Positions 1 to 10,055 of a stretch of DNA of 64,000 nt are shown here, one piece after another. The position numbers and the translations under genes are program-made. The stretch spans positions 860,675 through 924,674 of the forward strand of contig ML976664.1 in assembly GCA_010015655.1 (NCBI GenBank), given 5' to 3'. The DNA is from Bimuria novae-zelandiae CBS 107.79. Its lineage: Eukaryota > Ascomycota > Dothideomycetes > Pleosporales > Didymosphaeriaceae. Under the pieces are notes generated by a model. The model was not told the DNA's origin. It saw only the letters and a program-made list of their open reading frames with translations, and searched no databases. The first letter of the stretch is position 1. Every line of letters starts with the position of its first letter.

Positions 1-1131
1 GTAGTGACTTTCGTCGGACTACTCTTCGGAACGGCGATAGTAAAAGGGTCCTCTGCGAAATGCGAGACCTCGAATATAGTCAGTACGTAGCACAAGCTGA
101 ACAGCAGGAAGTTATAATAGCGCATAGAGAGCATCGACGTCGCGTGGTTTGCAAGCAAGGTCGTGGCGTAGCATTCAGCCACGCTACGTCACCGGCTATA
201 TCGAGCAACAGCAGCACATCTCCACGAGAGATGCGGCGTATTGAGTGGATCGCCTCGTATCGTGCGCTCGGTGCAAATTGCCGCCCACTTGGCCTTCAAT
301 GTTGAAATCCTAAACCACCAATCGCGAAGAGCGTTGTGGTACGTCGCTGCGGCTCTTTGACACGTAGAACAAATGGAAGCGATCTTCGTACCACCCAAGC
401 ACGCAGCTGAGCGACCTGCTGCTGCAGCGTCGCCACCTGTCCGCCTATACTCTGACACCACAGACATGATTCGGGGTACGGCACTTGTACGTAGACGGCG
501 GGTGTGAGGAGGAACAGGACGGTTGCAAGGAGGGCGCCGACGGCACGTGCACTCTAGAAAGAGCTCGAGTCAGTTGCTGGTCGTGCTTTCCATCTCGTGC
601 TTTCCAGCTCAACGACAGTCGATCCATTGACTTCCCAACATCGCCACGCTCGAACTCACACGCGGCGCGTCTGTCCTTGAAATTGCGACATGCAGAGCAC
701 TTACTGCTATTTGTCGAACCTACTCTGTACATTCCGCGAGTCCTTGCTCCCTTTAGTCCATCTTCTCGATCTATAGAGCGGTCAAAGTCGAATCGCCTCG
801 CATGCGGTGCGCTCCTCTGAAGCAATCTCGCCACAGGGCGAAACGTGTAGAGTCGTGCAGGCGAGGAATGCCAGCAAAACCTCTATTCCGATTCCTTCTC
901 ATCAGAATTGGCGTTGTCTCATCATGTTGTACCAGGATGGATAATACAGAGCATAAACTGACGAAATGAATGGTGCTGAATTCTACCCAGCTATTACGAC
1001 CGAAAAGCGCCTATTCGTCTGCCTTGCAGGGCTTGTCAGTTGCGGCAAGTTGCCCTGCGCAGTATCGAATGTCTCATTATAACGTTCAGCCCGATCGCAA
1101 ATCTCTGCAACCTGAGTCTCTCTCAAAAGCC
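1..1131. other. 5' flank of the STAND gene, no gene seen
   Basis: Short overlapping frames on both strands (for example 445-834 minus and 485-820 plus) show no recognisable domain and look like chance frames. The frame of the downstream STAND gene is open back to an ATG at 970, but family-like sequence begins only at the ATG at 1132. Confidence 0.5.
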
Positions 1132-4100
1132 ATGGAGCCTTTGGGCGCGGTTGCAAGCGTTATCACCTTACTTCAATTGATCCACAAAGTCACAATTCTA
1201 TGCTTGGATGCTCGCTCCCGTTTCAAAAATGCCACACCGGATCTTGTCCAACTCATTAACGGAGTCAAAGCTTTGCGCGGAATCCTGGAAGGGTTGCTGG
1301 ATCTAAACGTGCAAGACCAAACTCACTTGCGCCAATTGAAGGCTCTTGCGAGCTCCCATGGTCTACTGACAACGTATTCCACCGAGTTGGGGGATCTAGA
1401 GCGCTGGCTCCAGAAAGCCCTTCTGTCCAACGGCTCGACATTCGGGGCCTTGAAATGGACCCTGCAAGAGAAGGAAATCAATCGTCGACTACACCCGATC
1501 TCTCGACTCAAGAGCACGCTGCAGCTGGGCCTTTCTATCGACAATACTCAGCTTCAACTAGGCACTCACCTCGCGACCCTGTCATTGGCCCGGTCCGTTG
1601 AACAGAGGCATGAAGACCAACACCGCCGCACAATTCTCGACTGGCTCACTGCCCAATCACCACGCATCGGGACCAACGACCCACCAAATCCTGGAGATGG
1701 CTCAACTGGTAGCTGGTTTTTAAACGGAGCCACTTTTAAAGAGTGGACCTCTTCTCTGCAGTCGATTCTGTGGCTACATGGCATCCCCGGATCAGGCAAA
1801 TCTGTTCTGTGTGCTTCGATCGTGGAAACTCTCCTTCGACCAGGCTCTAGTGAGCGCTTACCGCTTGTCCTCCAGTTTTTCTTCGACTTCAATAATAGCG
1901 ACCGACAAGATGTTACAGCTCTCCTATGCTCGCTGATAGCACAGGTTCAAAATAAAAACGCTACAGCTTTACCGCCGCTTGGTTTGCTTCATGCGTCCTA
2001 CGTGAATAAACTTCAAGGCCCCAACGAGCAGGAGTTGCTGGAAACGTTGCGTGAAATCCTGTCCCATGAGAAAGTGACGTATATTATCATCGACGGCATT
2101 GATGAATGCGGTGCACGAGGGAAAATTCTTAGATTGGTTGCCGATATGTCAGAATGGATCATGGCACAGCTGCACTTACTCATAGCCAGCCGGAAAGAGG
2201 CAGATATTGAAAGAGCTTTTCGGCATATTCCTTACCATGAATGCTCCATGAAGGCGGAAGACGTAAACGAAGACATTGGAAGATATGTTCAACAGAGTAT
2301 CGAAGAAGATTCAAGACTCATTAGATGGCCAACCGAAATACGTAGCGAAATCGTCGATGCTATCGCGCTGAAGGGTTGTGAAATGTTTCGCTGGGCTGCA
2401 TGTCAACTTCAAGCAGTAAAGCAGTGGAGGAATCTTAAAGGGCTGCGCAATACCCTCAAATGTCTTCCGACGACGTTGGAAGGAACATACGCGAGGATCT
2501 TGGACCAAATTGACACCGTTTACATTGCCGAGGCTAAAAAATTGCTTATGTGGTTGTGCTTCGCAGCGTAAGTGCATTTTTCTCTCTTATTTGTGGATTT
2601 TCTGAGCTGTAAAACTGTCTCTTGTCACCTTTGCAGAGTGTAATACGCTCATTGCATTGAGTGGACGAGGCGTGATGCGTCGCTCGGACCCCTCCCTAAA
2701 TCCATTCAGTGGGCGGGAATATTGGAATTCAGATGAACCTGAGCATATTCTCTACTCCTAAACACAGTCGTTGGTCAACTTCTGACCTAGGTGCTTTATA
2801 GGCGTCCGCTCACCATCGACGAGGTTATCGAAGCCTTAGCAATTGACTTAGAACAGAAAGATTACGACGAGACACAGCGGATAGAGGATCCAGAAGACAT
2901 TATGACGCTCTGCGGGAGCCTCACAACGTATGATCATGGGTATCTGAAGCTTGCACACTATTCTGTCAAAGAATATTTGACCTCCGATCGCCTTCTTTGC
3001 ATGCTACAGTCGACGTACTTCGCGTCAAATTTGAACTCAGACCATTCTATTGCACAATACTGTCTATTGTACTTACGCCACTTTGACCATATACACCAAG
3101 AGAAAACCAACTTGCGGACCTGTTTTCCTCTGTTCGACTATTGCATCAAGTTGTGGCATTTCCATTATATGCTGGCGGATAGACCGCCAGACTTGACAAC
3201 GCCTGCATTGGAAAATTTAGAAGACTCGAGCTCCACGACCGCTACAATGGCTTGGCAAGCTTCAAGTTCCACATCGCCTCTGTTGGAGCCGGAAAGTACG
3301 ACAATAACAGGCGAGATCAGTGGGGATTCAAATACCACCACCGTACGCTAACTGAGTATGGGCATTGTCGCCTTGCTCGAGAATATTGCTAATTTACATC
3401 TAGAGGAATAACAATATGTCGAGAGATCAAGACTTCCTCCGTTATACCGCGACCACTGGTTGCACTGACCTTATCGACGTTGTGCTAGACAGGGTTGTAG
3501 ACATCGACGCGGCGGAGTGGCTCAATGGCACTGCTTTATCCGTCGCTACGTTCCAAGAGCATCACCAAAGTGTCGAGCTGCTATTGCGCAGAGGCGCCGA
3601 TGTCAACTCAAAAGCAGGGATTTGGGGGACAGCCCTCCACGTTGCTCTATTTAGGGGTCAGTCGCACATTGCAAAGCTTCTTATCTCATATGGCGCAGAC
3701 GTAAATGCTGTGTCCTGGAATGGTCTTACAACTCTTTATGTGGCAGCACAATGTCAAGCGAACACTGGCGCAATGGTCAAACTTCTGCTCGAGGCCGGAG
3801 CAGATCATGAACTCCTTGGACAGGATGCACTCACACAAGCAGCTTTTTCCGGAGACGAGTACGCTACCACTACTCTATTGGAAGGCGGTATTAGGGACAA
3901 TGGTGAAGCTCTTCAAACTGCTCTCATGCGAGGTTACAAAAACTGTGCCTGCATTCTCATTTCGCGAGGCGTCAGCATCAAATTTCCTTGCGCACCTTGG
4001 GGGACTCTTATGGCTGTAGCGGCAGATGGTGGGTTGGAAATGCTTGAGTTCCTTGTCAAAGAATCCCATTTAGATTACGACCTGTGTGATAATGAGGGTC

Positions 4101-4781
4101 GAAGTGCGCTCCATGGAGTAGCAAGCCAGGCTAGCTTGGACGTCATCCGCTATCTGCTCGAACTGGGCGCGGATATGCATCAACGAGACACAAAAAGCTG
4201 GACTGCGATACATTACGCCGCTTCAGGAGACACCGCGGACAGTCTCCGGATATTGCTGCCCACAAAGATACCCCCGAAGTCGTCTCCGAACGCTGACGGT
4301 TGGTCCCCCTTACACCTGGCGTGTCGGAGGAACGGGCCAGAGGCTCTAGATCTCTTAATCCAAGCCGGCTTCCAGCCTACCACCGTCGCGACCTCGGTAT
4401 CCAACCATCAGTCGAATCTATATGATATCGCTTACGTATATCGCAACCGTCAACTTGTCGAAGAAGACGGCACGCCTCGACACCATATCCTTCGCAAAAC
4501 AACGGAAGGGTTCGCACGTCTAGGTCAACTATTTCCACCACAAGTACTTTCATCATACTCCGATTGGTTCTGTAATGGCTGTGTCATAGGCTTCGTAAGT
4601 ATGTTTACCATATGACGTCTGATCTGCTAAACCTGCACAGGACCGTCGATTTCTTGGCCTCTCATTCGAGCCACAATTCCGATGCACCATCTGTCCGGAC
4701 TTTGATTACTGCTTCATGTGCATGGTGACGGCCAAAAAAAACGCATCCACATCCATTCGCACGTATTTTACCGAAGAATGA
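1132..4781 (+). CDS. NACHT-ankyrin-ZZ STAND protein (fungal NLR-like), probably frameshifted near the end
   Basis: Exons 1132-2567, 2802-3342, 3404-4594 and 4641-4781 give about 1,102 residues. The start at 1132 (MEPLGAVASVI) matches the usual beginning of the fungal STAND N-terminal domain; an in-frame ATG at 970 would add 54 residues. The NACHT domain shows Walker A (GIPGSGKS, near 1785) and Walker B (IIIDGIDE, near 2090), followed by a winged-helix-like region. Splicing 2568-2801 gives the typical FAARPLTIDEV junction. A Ser/Thr-rich linker leads to about eight ankyrin repeats (3.5-4.4 kb), then a ZZ zinc finger with CNGC, CTIC and CFMC cysteine pairs after a 46-nt intron. The finger's histidines lie in another frame beyond an A8 run (see finding). 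The third exon's donor GTACGC is weak, so the 3343-3403 intron is the least certain. Such proteins are nucleotide-switched oligomerising sensors, some acting in non-self recognition; the ligand here is unknown. Confidence 0.8.
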
Positions 4782-5059
4782 TGGGGAAATGGCAGCTTAA
4801 TGACTGTTGCCGAGGCCGGATACAAAGACGCAGCCTTCATTTGCACATGGGAGAGTATAGGTTCCAGGTCGTACCGACATCGGATAGGCGAAACGTGCAA
4901 GTCCAGCAAGCAAATACTGTTGATATAGACGAAACTTGATTTCTCGTAGGCACCAAGAATCTATGAACAGTATAGCCTTGCGATGGAAGTTAGACTATGA
5001 CAAGAGCAGTCCGGGCAAAGGCAAAGGCACGCTCTCGGGTGAAGTTAAAAAATAGCTGT

Positions 5060-5384
5060 TGTATTATTCATCCTAGGGTAACACTGGGCATTTACTCTAG
5101 TCCTCATGGCCAACTTTGAGCTTTACACGAGAGTTACAGGCAAGGGCAAAGTCCTAGAGGTTTAATGGTTTGGCACAGCTTCGGCCGTGCAATGCTTAGA
5201 ACGGCTTACTGCCAGCGTAAGCTATTCGTGCAATTATTAAGTTAAGCAGGACTTTGTTGCGTATTTCAATCACACTGCCATATAAACCCTGTGCTATGAC
5301 GTACACCTGGCTCTCGCGTAAAGATAGAAGTGCTAGATTTCATAGCAGGAATACGTGACAAGTAACCCCAGGATAAATTATGCA
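5060..5384. repeat. MITE-like unit with about 27-bp imperfect terminal inverted repeats
   Basis: The plus-strand sequence at 5060-5086 (core ATCCTAGGGTAAC) is matched by the reverse complement of 5358-5384 (core ATCCTGGGGTTAC), about 20 of 27 positions by eye. Together they bound a 325-bp interval without coding sequence. A second copy of the right end lies at 5661-5687. A target duplication is not clear. It could instead be coincidental spacing of members of the 27-bp repeat family. Confidence 0.35.
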
Positions 5385-5750
5385 AGAGCAAAATTTCGAT
5401 TGCTAACATAGTATTGTATAGCCAGCCTCCAGCATTATGCGAGAGAGACCTGGGCACTGGACGAGGCAGGTACCACCTAAACCTAGATTCACGGTCGAAG
5501 CCACCAGCTGTTGTTATGGTGCTTTAAAGGGGTAACTTCCATGGATACTTATTATACGCATGAGCCAGCTGCAGATGCTGCGACGCTTGTTTATACGCAC
5601 GTCTCACGCGTGAAGGTAGTAGTAGGCTATAAGGGCCAGAGTGTATAGAGGGAAAAGGTGGTAAGTAACCCTAGGATAAATTATACAAGAGCTAATCTTT
5701 AATTACTAACGTAGTAATGTATAACCAGCCTTCAGTTTTGCGTGAGAGCC
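5356..5750 (+). repeat. Diverged direct duplication of about 95 bp
   Basis: The segments 5356-5455 and 5657-5750 align along nearly their whole length (AAGTAACCC, AGGATAAATTAT, CCAGCCT and TGCG-GAGAG blocks in the same order). They lie 301 bp apart. Differences are mostly transitions, as expected for RIP-type decay. Confidence 0.5.
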
Positions 5751-6088
5751 GATACGCAGTCGTCGCATGGCTCCTGCCATTAGGTGTTGCGCGGACGTCC
5801 GCATGAAAATCAACTTCCTATTGCCTTACACCCAGGCCAATAACTCAACTAGAAAGATTGAATGTTGAATTCAATAGAGTGGGCGAACGGCGGCGGCTCT
5901 GTCAAACGGCGGGATGCATGAGAGAGCGTTGGCAGAAGCTTATCGATGGCAGCATGACGCAGGTGCGGTGATATTTCGGACAAGCACACTCCGACTTCTA
6001 CACACCACACAACACGGCGCTACTTCCCGCACCGCCACAGCTTCTAGGCGGTTGACGATGCGTCTGAGCGCTGATTCGCGACCCCAGA

Positions 6089-7699
6089 ATGGCCTTCGAG
6101 GTATCGTACAACCTCGAGAACGAGCAGCAGTTCTGGGATGGTGAGTCGTGCCTCTTGCGACAACCCCACCATGCATGGGACATACAAATTCCTAACGCGC
6201 CACAGAGCTCGACGACATCGTTTCGACGCGCTGCCAGCCTCACGACCACGAGATCATAGACAACGCCCTCCGTTCGTACCTCAACGTCACCACCAGCTAC
6301 AAGTGTACGCTGCCCCGCGCTGTTGCTGTCGCATGGCCCACCGTTGACCAGAAGTAGCCGAGTACCTGCAGACCGAGTATGACGTTGCGAAATGCGTCTA
6401 CGAACTCATCAAGGGGGTGCTGTTCACTACCCACAAGGACTATGTGCGGCGGCAGATCATATACTGCTTGCTCCAGGTGCGCTCGCCCACGCGTCGGTTC
6501 GCACGCATTCGCTGACGATGGGCAGGAGGACGATAACCCCACGCTTCATATCGTCGCCGCCTTCCTTCTCTTCGACGGTCGCAACAACCAGAATGATGCT
6601 ACCTTTGAGATGATGCACGACGAGGGCGTATTCCCGCGCTTGATCGAATTGATACAGCAGGAAAGTGTGCAGCATGACGTCACACTACACAGGATGTTTT
6701 TGGAGCTCCTGTACGAGTCTTCGCGCATCCTGCGGTTGACGTGGGAAGACTTCAGTATGATGTCCCCAACTGTTGCAGATGTCATATAGTAGTTTGAGCC
6801 GAGACTGATGGTTCCTGCAGTGGCGATTGACGACTCTTTCATACTGTATCTCCTGGGCATTATAGAAGGCGCTTCCGACGACGCCGAAGACCCATATCAT
6901 TACCCCGTAATCCGAGTTTTGGTATAACTTTTTGCCCTCATGCGGCTTCATTGCTGACGTGGTCTAGCTAGTGTTGAACGAGCAGTACCTCGTCGCTTCC
7001 ACCCAGCAACATGACGGCCGCTCCAACATCACCAACCGCGTGATAAAGGCGCTATCAACGCACGGCATGACCTACAAGACGTTTGGCTGCAATTTGATTC
7101 TTCTCCTGAATCGAGAGTCCGAGACTTCGCTTCAGCTACTAATACTCAAGGCACTCTACCTAATTTTCGGAAATCCCGGGACAGCCGAATACTTTTACAC
7201 CAACGATCTCTACGTACTCGTAGATGTTGTTCTCCGCAACCTAATGGACCTTCCATCCGACTCGCCTGCCGCAAACGCTTTGCGGCATACATATCTGAGG
7301 GTTTTGCACCCGATCCTAACACATAGCCAGATCAGTAAACCGCCGCACTACAAGCGCCACGATATCCACCATATTCTTGATATGCTTGTCACCAGCGGGA
7401 CTCACTTTGCTCCCGTGGACGAAACGACCCGGCGCCTTGTCAAACGTTGCACCTCTGTATCCTGGCTACAACCACCTGCCATTACCCGTACGGATACGTC
7501 GGAGACCAATGGCAGTGACGGCGCAGTGCAGTCGCCGGTCGAGGCGGCCGCTGGTGACGGCCAAAAGGAAATCGCTCGCCGCATGCTCGGTATGAGTGTT
7601 AACGACGGTGGTGCGAGCTCGATGAGCGTTTTGGAAGTGGCTTCGCACATCGTGGAGCCCGGCGTGAAGACGCCGAGTCGAGGGAAAGAGCCTGCATAG
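6089..7699 (+). CDS. LDB17: LDB17/Dip1/SPIN90-family Arp2/3 activator
   Basis: Six exons (6089-6140, 6206-6304, 6355-6476, 6526-6754, 6821-6921, 6968-7699) give 444 residues. The spliced protein reads through conserved family blocks: the N-terminal MAFEVSYNLENEQQFWDELD, then DYVRRQIIYCLLQ, NPTLHIVAAFLLFDGR, DPYHYPVIRVLLVLNEQ, YKTFGCNLILLLNRESETSLQLL and PPHYKRHDI. This is the armadillo-like core of fungal Ldb17/Dip1 and the C-terminal domain of animal SPIN90. In yeasts these proteins sit in cortical actin patches and activate Arp2/3 to make the first linear filaments during endocytosis. The second intron (6305-6354) is placed by frame: only donor GTACGC with acceptor CAGAAG keeps the frame open, giving YKLAEYLQ. 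The C-terminal 60 residues are low complexity. Family assignment is from remembered conservation. Confidence 0.88.
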
Positions 7700-9893
7700 G
7701 GATGCAACTCAAATCTTGGCCTCCTGAGAGCTCACTGAATTTGCGTTATTCGAAGGTCCTAGGACATTCGGCGACTCTTGCGGCGCTACCCCCACGCTTT
7801 CAATTCTCGATCGGAACGAAGGTTTCCAAGCCCGATTCAATCTGACACTGGCTCGAAATAAGAAGGCTGGGGTATATGATGTGCGGTTGTTGGGAATGAT
7901 ATCCAGGATCTTCAACTTCCGATCCGACCTCGATCAGGTTCCTTATTTGTACGGTTATTTGAGGATGTCAGCATGACCCTCTTTCGTCAAAAGAACGGCA
8001 TAAGAAATCCGCTCAACGTTACGCAAATAACGGACTGTGGGAGGTCACGTTTACTATGCGCGGTTTACATCCGTTAAGGTCCTATCACCTTTCGCCATTT
8101 TCTTTTGAGCGAGGCGTTTTGTGTGTATTACATGCATTGCATGGGTGGCGTTTGGGGGCACCTGGAGCGTTCTGCTGGATACTCGGTTCATGTGGTCAGA
8201 TTGGCGCGGCGTTGTGTTGGTGCGCGGTGAGGGCCATCAACAAGAGATGCGATTACACTACCCATTTGCTTTTTCACAGACTTCAATAAATGACGTCGTT
8301 CCTGCAGTTAGGTTATCTGCGTGATGCGCTGGCTTAGCGCGGCTGTGGAAAGAGGGGATGTGGAACTGTGATGGTGATGGCGATGATATTGCAAGGCAAC
8401 GGGTTCGATGCCGTGTGGTACATGTTCTGTGTTGTACAAGTTGCTGCCTTTTGCCCCTGGAAGCAAGATCATGCTCACTCGGACGAGAGCAGGACATATA
8501 ACTCCGATACCGGAACCCTGCCTGTTATCTGACGCTGCCGATCAAAGACAAAGCGTGCACAATATGACGAAATGACCACCGGGGTACCGCGCTTACCCTT
8601 TACAAGGTGCTATGATGATAATAAGAAAGGCGGTTACAGTGGATCGGCGGTATAGTCCGCGTGCTATTGGGGCCGAGAGTGCCAATGGGGGACGAGCGAC
8701 TTGTTCCGGCTGGGGTCGTGCTTTGTGCGACGACACGTTGAAGTAATCTAGAGAGAAGAGGGAGAGGTCGTTTAGATAGCTGGGGTGGAATCGGTGAAGG
8801 AGGATGGAGAGGAAAGGAGGTGATTGCGTAAGCGGTAGTTATTGCTGTGGGAAGAGTGAACGGCGGTGGCTCTTGTCGTGGGAAGAAGGAAAGCCGGTAG
8901 TTCCTGCCATGGGAAGAGTGCAACATAGGAATCTTGAAAGTAAATCCTGTGGAATTGTATGACCGGCGTCGTACCACTTACCACTCAGGCAGTCCTGCAC
9001 CCCTGGTCCGTGAACGACAGCGTGAACGAGCCGGCATCTTGTTACCTGGTACGTACGACTCTTGACTTCACGGCACTTGTAAAAAGAGTTATATCGCGTC
9101 TCTGTATCGCTTTGATCGATCATTTGCACAATACCATCTAAGACACTTGCAACTACCGGTTTCAATCTATCCCAACTTCTTGGATCTGCCACTGCGGTAG
9201 TCTCACCGCGCACGTGCTGTTCATCTTCCCAACGGATAAATTGCAACTACGCTAGGCGTATGCAACGATGTCGTGTAAGAAGGCCAGTACTAGATTGTTG
9301 TGCTTTGCAAGAGCTGCAGGATGGAGCACATGGCGCGGCGCCGAGCACCGGGTCAGACGCAGAGAGTTTGGATGCCTTTCGGTATTGTGAGACCACTTTA
9401 CCAGGCGCCCAAAGTGCCGGCGGTGATCGATCACGGATGGGAAGTACAATCGTGGATTTCAGGACCATGTTTGTCGAAGACCAGCTCACTCGTCCAACTG
9501 CACTTTGCTGTACGAAACCATTTGCCTCGTGCCACAGCGTCCGTTCACCACAACAGACAAACCCGCACTCACCCACACCTCAATAAGCATGAAATCCAAA
9601 TCATACTCCGCAAACCTCCCTAGTTTCCTGCGAGCGCTGCGCGTAGAAAACAAGCGCCCCACGCTGCGGTATTATCAGACCACTATACACATGCTCGCCC
9701 AGCATCTTGGGTGTGGATACACACTGCATGCACGCGCTCCTTCCGCATCCATCACGGATCGGCCAGCTCGAGTCCGTATCCGCAGTGCGAATCGTAGTTG
9801 GTCGGAGCTAGACTTGAGCCGCTTCGTGTATGCACGCACCTGTCCTACGGTAATCCTTCCATTTTTCCGTCTCCGCCTGAGACTAAACCAGTA
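7700..9893. other. Intergenic, no supported gene
   Basis: About 2.2 kb without a recognisable coding region. Frames such as 8600-8977 minus and 9505-9966 plus lack family features; the latter runs straight into the transposon end. The only structure noted is a triplicated 31-bp motif at 8832-8924. Confidence 0.5.
8832..8924 (+). repeat. Minisatellite, three diverged 30-32 bp units
   Basis: Units at about 8832-8861, 8862-8892 and 8893-8924 share the pattern GSCGGTRG...GTGGGAAGA or CATGGGAAGA, followed by a short AG-rich end. The units differ at roughly a quarter of positions. Confidence 0.55.
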
Positions 9894-9940
9894 CTGTGCC
9901 TCGGCAGTCAGTGCAACACGTCAGTCAATGCAACACCCCA
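9894..9940 (+). repeat. Left terminal inverted repeat of the Fot1/pogo element (47 bp)
   Basis: Starts CTGTGCCTCGGCAGTCAGTG and ends ATGCAACACCCCA. It matches the reverse complement of 11973-12019 at 46 of 47 positions; the only mismatch is base 2. Flanked outside by TA. Confidence 0.95.
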
Positions 9941-10055
9941 ACAAGATCGCTCGGCCAGCAACATGAAGCTGCTGAGCCACCCACAATCAATATTATCACG
10001 AGATTTTCTGGATTTGGGGTCTCTGAGGCCTGTAGATAATTGCTAGCTACTTAGA

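Larger units (their letters stand above)
4782..6088. other. AT-rich repeat-bearing intergenic region
   Basis: No gene is seen. The stretch holds a 27-bp motif at 5060-5086 (plus) and two inverted copies at 5358-5384 and 5661-5687, plus a roughly 95-bp direct duplication (5356-5455 and 5657-5750). The two copies of the duplication differ mainly by C/T and G/A changes. It looks like the remains of small transposable elements. Confidence 0.5.

Noticed and set aside
4734..4745. Programmed -1 frameshift at A-AAA-AAC in the STAND gene
   Set aside because: The heptamer fits a -1 slippery site, but the frame that completes the zinc finger is +1, so slippage of this kind would not give the expected protein.
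4718..4939. Separate 73-codon gene after the STAND gene
   Set aside because: It overlaps the ZZ exon in another frame and has no coding features; the THPHPF-containing frame explains the region better.
8395..8420. tRNA-like GGGTTCGATGCC
   Set aside because: Stems do not pair and no cloverleaf can be drawn around it.
9505..9966. 153-codon frame interrupted by the transposon
   Set aside because: No recognisable domain, and the frame's end is encoded by the transposon's terminal repeat; the flank on the other side does not continue it.
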